Source: Rutidosis leptorrhynchoides
Lineage: Eukaryota > Streptophyta > Magnoliopsida > Asterales > Asteraceae
DNA: 64,000 nucleotides
NCBI RefSeq assembly: GCF_046630445.1
Contig: NC_092336.1
Location: forward strand, 503,951,001-504,015,000
Reading direction: 5' to 3'
The position numbers were made by a program, and so were the translations under genes. Positions within the stretch are counted from its first letter, which is position 1. Each line of letters begins with the position of its first letter. A model generated the notes under the pieces. That model was given only the letters and a program-made list of their open reading frames with translations. It made no database searches and had not been told where the DNA came from. This document shows, piece by piece, positions 60,449 to 64,000 of the stretch.

Positions 60449-60595
60449 AGCGGCGCACCAACCACAGGTGCGGCGCTTTTGTGACATAAGAACGACGCTC
60501 CTATTTCTAAAAGCGGCGTTCCTATCGACTGACCAAAAAGACTACAACTCACTGACGAAAAGCGGCGCTTTTACCCCCCAAAAGCGGCGCTTTTG
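60449..60595. repeat. Cluster of AAAAGCGGCGCTTTT palindromes
   Basis: Two exact odd palindromes (60558-60572 and 60580-60594) and partial copies (GAGCGGCGCACC, GGTGCGGCGCTTTT, AAAAGCGGCGTTCC) within 150 bp. It is likely part of an unrecognised retrotransposon LTR or leader. Confidence 0.8.
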
Positions 60596-61247
60596 AACCT
60601 GAACATGTGCAGTTCAAAATTTGTAAGAGTTAAACCAACCCATTAAACCCAATTCCAAGTCTAACAATTTAGTGACCCAAATACGAGTCTTAATATGACT
60701 CAAAATACACTAGTTCACAATTTAGGTACCCTATAACCATAACGATTCATTAGTTTGTAACAAAACTACCCGTTACACTAGTTTTGACCCGAAGTCAATT
60801 ACAATCCACAAATTCCGATTAACGACTCAACCCTTAGGTTCTTTGACGCAAACTAGAGCATGGTGATTGAGATTACACTACCTAATCCTAAATCAATCCG
60901 AAAGCACGTCTTCTAAAGCAACCTACAAAGTCCACTAATTCCCACGCTTACCCGAGCCGCCACCTCGCGAACCTATAAAAATAATATCAATGAGAGTGTA
61001 AACTATAAAGCTTAGTGAATGTAATAATTACATATATACATATACAATTTACCTACTTGCACCTACTTACACAAACACGCATAAGTCCCGCATATTAATG
61101 CATACAAGCTAGCATTTTCAACGTATCAACAAGCATCATCAGTAGCACATAATCTCAATAATATAAATGCCTGATAATAAGCAACACACAAACCAATAAT
61201 GTTTACAACTTCCGTTAGTATTCAATACTAGCTCCGCGAATGGCATC
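60596..61247. other. Repeat-like non-coding sequence
   Basis: No ORF. The sequence continues across the solo LTR into 63126 onward, so both sides are one older repeat, possibly the LTR of a large gypsy element. The family could not be named. Confidence 0.35.
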
Positions 61248-63120
61248 TGTAACAGACTGAAACCTGGGCTAGTTGTAAGTTGCCTATTTTGCCCTTAGGG
61301 TTTGTGCTTAGTCTTAAGTGCTTTTATTTTAATTATTTTATTAGTATTTTAATATAATTGTGTTGTGACCAGTTTGTGACAAGGGTCCCAGAACAGGTTT
61401 GTTTATTTTAATTGGACCTCGTTTGGGTTACCTAATCTTGTGCGAAAGATATCAGATAACTGGTAAATACCCGTGTGTGATGGGGTATTGTGTTTTAACA
61501 CAAATATAAAAGCCTTGACCAGCTCATTTTTGTTGTTTCCAGAAAATTCACTTCATCACTCCCGTACCTAACTTTCACCTCTTCAAAAACCCTAATCACT
61601 CAATCTCGATTTGGTTCTTAAATTGAGTCAAGAAACTGATTCCTTGTGTTGTTGTGAGTCTATCAAGGTAAGATTTGTCAAATTTCATGTCCAAATCAGT
61701 GTGTAAATTGAGTTTGAAGGTGAGTTTTGTTAAAAGTGATTTTTGGGTCAAAAGTACTTAAATTGATGTTGTTTGAGCATAAAAGTTGTGGGTTTATGTT
61801 TCTAAATGTTTAGTGTAAAAGATGTGTTCGGTTTTGGGGTCTTAAACGAGTCATAGGTCGAGATTTGGTGATTTTGGGTTGAAACCCGTCACTTTGCTGC
61901 TGTTGCAGCTGATGAACTACCCTCGACCGATGGTCGTTGACCATCGACCGATGGTGAGGGTCGATCGGCCGGTGGACAAGACCATTGACCAATGGTGTGA
62001 GATTTTGACTAGCGGATGTAATTTTGACGATCGGCCGATTGGGGGAGACCATCGACCGATGGTGTGTTGACGATCGGCCGATGGATGGGACCATCGACCG
62101 ATGGTCTTAGACAGTGAAAATTTTACTAAGTGTTGATTTATAGCCGTTATGCTGTCCGTGTATTTTTGAAGATTTTCAGGATGTAAATTTTGAAATTGCA
62201 CAAGTGTTAAGCATGAAATTTTTAGCGGACGCATTTTTTTACTAATTTGCTATAATTCGCTGGTAGTGTGTCTAATCTTGATGGGAACACTATTCTAACT
62301 TGGTTTTTGCTGTTCTCAGGAGATAAGGACAAGGAGGAAGCTCAGAAATAATAACTGAGCAGTTGCTGGTAATTGGTGAGTGGGTCTATCTCCGGATAGA
62401 GTTTAAGTAGCATATCATGCTACTGTGATTGACTCTTTTACCATGCATAGTGTAGAAATTGCCATGTTAGATTAATATAGTATGCCTGATATTGTATGTG
62501 AATTATGTGTACACTGTGTGATTGGCACCAGTCGGGCCTAGGGAGACTGGGGACTCGAGACCGTGCCTAGGAGAGGTTAGAGTCCGTATGAGGTCAACCG
62601 TGCCTAGGGGAGGTTGGGTCCATAGGCTACTGATTGTTGAGTATAGTGTGAACGATGCACCCCCTGCATCTGGATAACTATATTGTGAATTGAGTAGCAG
62701 GGACTATCGGTAGACTCATGCCCGATCAGCTGAAAGTCGTGTGCTCGTACATGACGCCGATCCTCATATTATCTTATTGTATGCTAGTTGGTAGTTAGCA
62801 AGTGTTGTTGTTAGTATATAGCTTGTGTGTGGCTTAAGCTATATCTGTTAGATAGATTCCATTCACTTAGCGGTGCGCTAATCCCCCAACATATTCTCCC
62901 CTTGCAGGTTTAGGTACTGCTAGTCGGGATAGGTGCTGTGGCAGAAGACATGTTTGACAACCCTACTCTGATGTGGACTTTTGTTTAAATCATGTTTTGT
63001 AATAACGTAACACTGTTGTGTAAACTTAAACTTAATTACTCAGATTTATGTAATGTCGTGACTTATAGTGTGTTTGTTAATAAGTCTTCCGCTGTGTTTA
63101 AAAAAAAGGCCGGTGTTACA
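61248..63120 (+). mobile_element. Solo LTR, 1,873 bp
   Basis: Begins TGTAACAGACTG and ends GCCGGTGTTACA, with perfect GCATC duplications at 61243-61247 and 63121-63125. There is no PBS, PPT or coding region. Orientation is inferred from the TGTAAC..GTTACA ends and the AATTGAGTCAAG..GGTAAG exon-like stretch near 61625-61675. No second copy is in the window. Confidence 0.85.
61940..62105. repeat. Cluster of ACCATCGACCGATGGT hairpins
   Basis: Three exact copies of ACCATCGACCGATGGT (61940-61955, 62048-62063, 62090-62105) and one ACCATTGACCAATGGT (61981-61996). Palindromes ATCGGCCGAT (62030-62039, 62073-62082) lie between them. The variant copy changes both sides of the stem together. Confidence 0.9.
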
Positions 63121-63470
63121 GCATCGTCAACATCGAACTTAAATCCCATTCGCCCTACTTAATGTGGTATCGTCAACATCGAACTTAAAACCCACATATG
63201 AGGTATCGTCAACACCGAACTTTAAACCCTCATCACGCATCACTACAATAGTGGTATGGCATCGTCAACATCGAACTTTAAATCCATACATGAGGTTTCG
63301 TCACCATCGAACTTTAAACCCTCATAACACATCGCTACAATAGTGGTATGGCATCGTTAACATCGAACTTTAAATCCATACATGAGGTATCATCACCATC
63401 GAACTTTAAACCCTCATCAAACAATAACACACACAAGGATATGGTATCGTCACACCAAACTTTAAACCCA
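63121..63470. repeat. Minisatellite with GGCATCGTCAACATCGAAC units
   Basis: About ten copies of a 25-30-bp core (ATCGTCAACATCGAACTTTA) arranged partly in a 92-bp higher-order unit (63253 to 63345). Units are diverged and spacers are related, so this is not a CRISPR. Confidence 0.85.
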
Positions 63471-64000
63471 TATCCTACAAGTAAATAAATCGTATACATA
63501 CATATATAATTATTCCACTCACCTTAACGCCTTGATGAATGCAATCGAATAATCCGCAACACATCAATGGAAAGTACCTATTCCATTATCACATAACAAA
63601 TAACACAATTAGGGTGGATTACAAACCAACCCAAATTGCCACTTAGTGCAATTTTGACCCAAATGCACTTCCAAGCACAAACCGTGCCCAAACTAACCAA
63701 TAATTACTAACACAAGCGAAAATGGTCCTAATACACCAATTAAACCAAATCATAAGTGTTAAACACTTATCTTACCCAATTTGACACATAAACCCTAATT
63801 TTGACCCATTTCAAAATTAGTCAACCAAATACACCAAAATGGTTCCCAACACTTCCATAATCACTAACACTAGTGATTACACCCAATTTACAATCCCTAA
63901 ACATGGCTAAAACATCAACCAACCCAAAATCCACCAATCAAAAATATAAAACCCGATTACTAGCATCAATAAACCCACTTCATGAGTTTAAATGGGTTTC
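63471..64000. other. AT-rich non-coding end of window
   Basis: No gene. AACCAA/CACCAA-rich sequence resembling the region left of the solo LTR. Confidence 0.4.

Noticed and set aside
63121-63470. CRISPR-like array
   Set aside because: Units are diverged, spacers are related and unequal, and the context is a plant minisatellite.

Overview
The window is nuclear DNA of a flowering plant, most likely a eudicot. The evidence is introns with GT..AG borders, a CDKA-type cyclin-dependent kinase relic, two secreted kiwellin/ripening-related genes, and mostly LTR-retrotransposon sequence (Athila, Tekay-type chromovirus, Tat-like and copia-like). Asteraceae is my guess from repeat style only. No bacterial, organellar or CRISPR sequence was seen.

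Left end (1-9805): a decayed Athila-type Ty3/gypsy element on the minus strand. In its own sense it reads PBS, a 1.3 kb leader, gag, protease, RT/RNase H, integrase, and then unexpectedly a second retropepsin-like domain and a small Cys/His ORF. A minus-strand copia-like 5' LTR with PBS and leader lies beside it. From 10473 to 12724 is an eight-exon CDKA pseudogene that keeps its introns but has stops, a frameshift and lost catalytic-loop residues.

Middle (13243-59474): two minus-strand kiwellin-like genes, at 13243-13743 and 58989-59474, once about 2.5 kb apart. They are separated by a 42.7 kb nest of retrotransposons. Element A (15812-58520, 572-bp LTRs, minus strand) is a non-autonomous Tat-like element with gag-protease on one strand and a spliced 'putative gypsy type transposon' gene with its own promoter-like sequence on the other. 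Element B (19318-54527, 3.3-kb LTRs, plus) sits in the last exon of that antisense gene. An inverted solo LTR of B's own family (20089-43650) sits in B's left LTR. Element C (21157-41474, 2.9-kb LTRs, plus, nearly intact gag-pol) sits in that solo LTR. Element D (22242-31260, 1.6-kb LTRs, plus) sits in C's left LTR. Target-site duplications (AAATA, TATAC, TATAT, and TGTAA/TTTAA) and uninterrupted sister LTRs in the same window confirm the order, with D youngest and A oldest.

B, C and D are Tekay-type chromoviruses: gag with zinc knuckles, PR, RT, RNase H, integrase, C-terminal chromodomain. C and D also carry an acidic extra ORF between PBS and gag ('ORF0'), with SUMO-interaction-like motifs and a shared EIxEITKxKF signature. 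All three repeat the sequence of their 3' polypurine tract just upstream of gag.

Right end (59475-64000): intergenic and repeat sequence, a 1,873-bp solo LTR with perfect GCATC target duplication (61248-63120), and a minisatellite at its right edge. Short palindrome clusters recur in several unrelated elements. One pair, with identical 15-nt spacing, is shared by the Athila leader and the LTR of element D.
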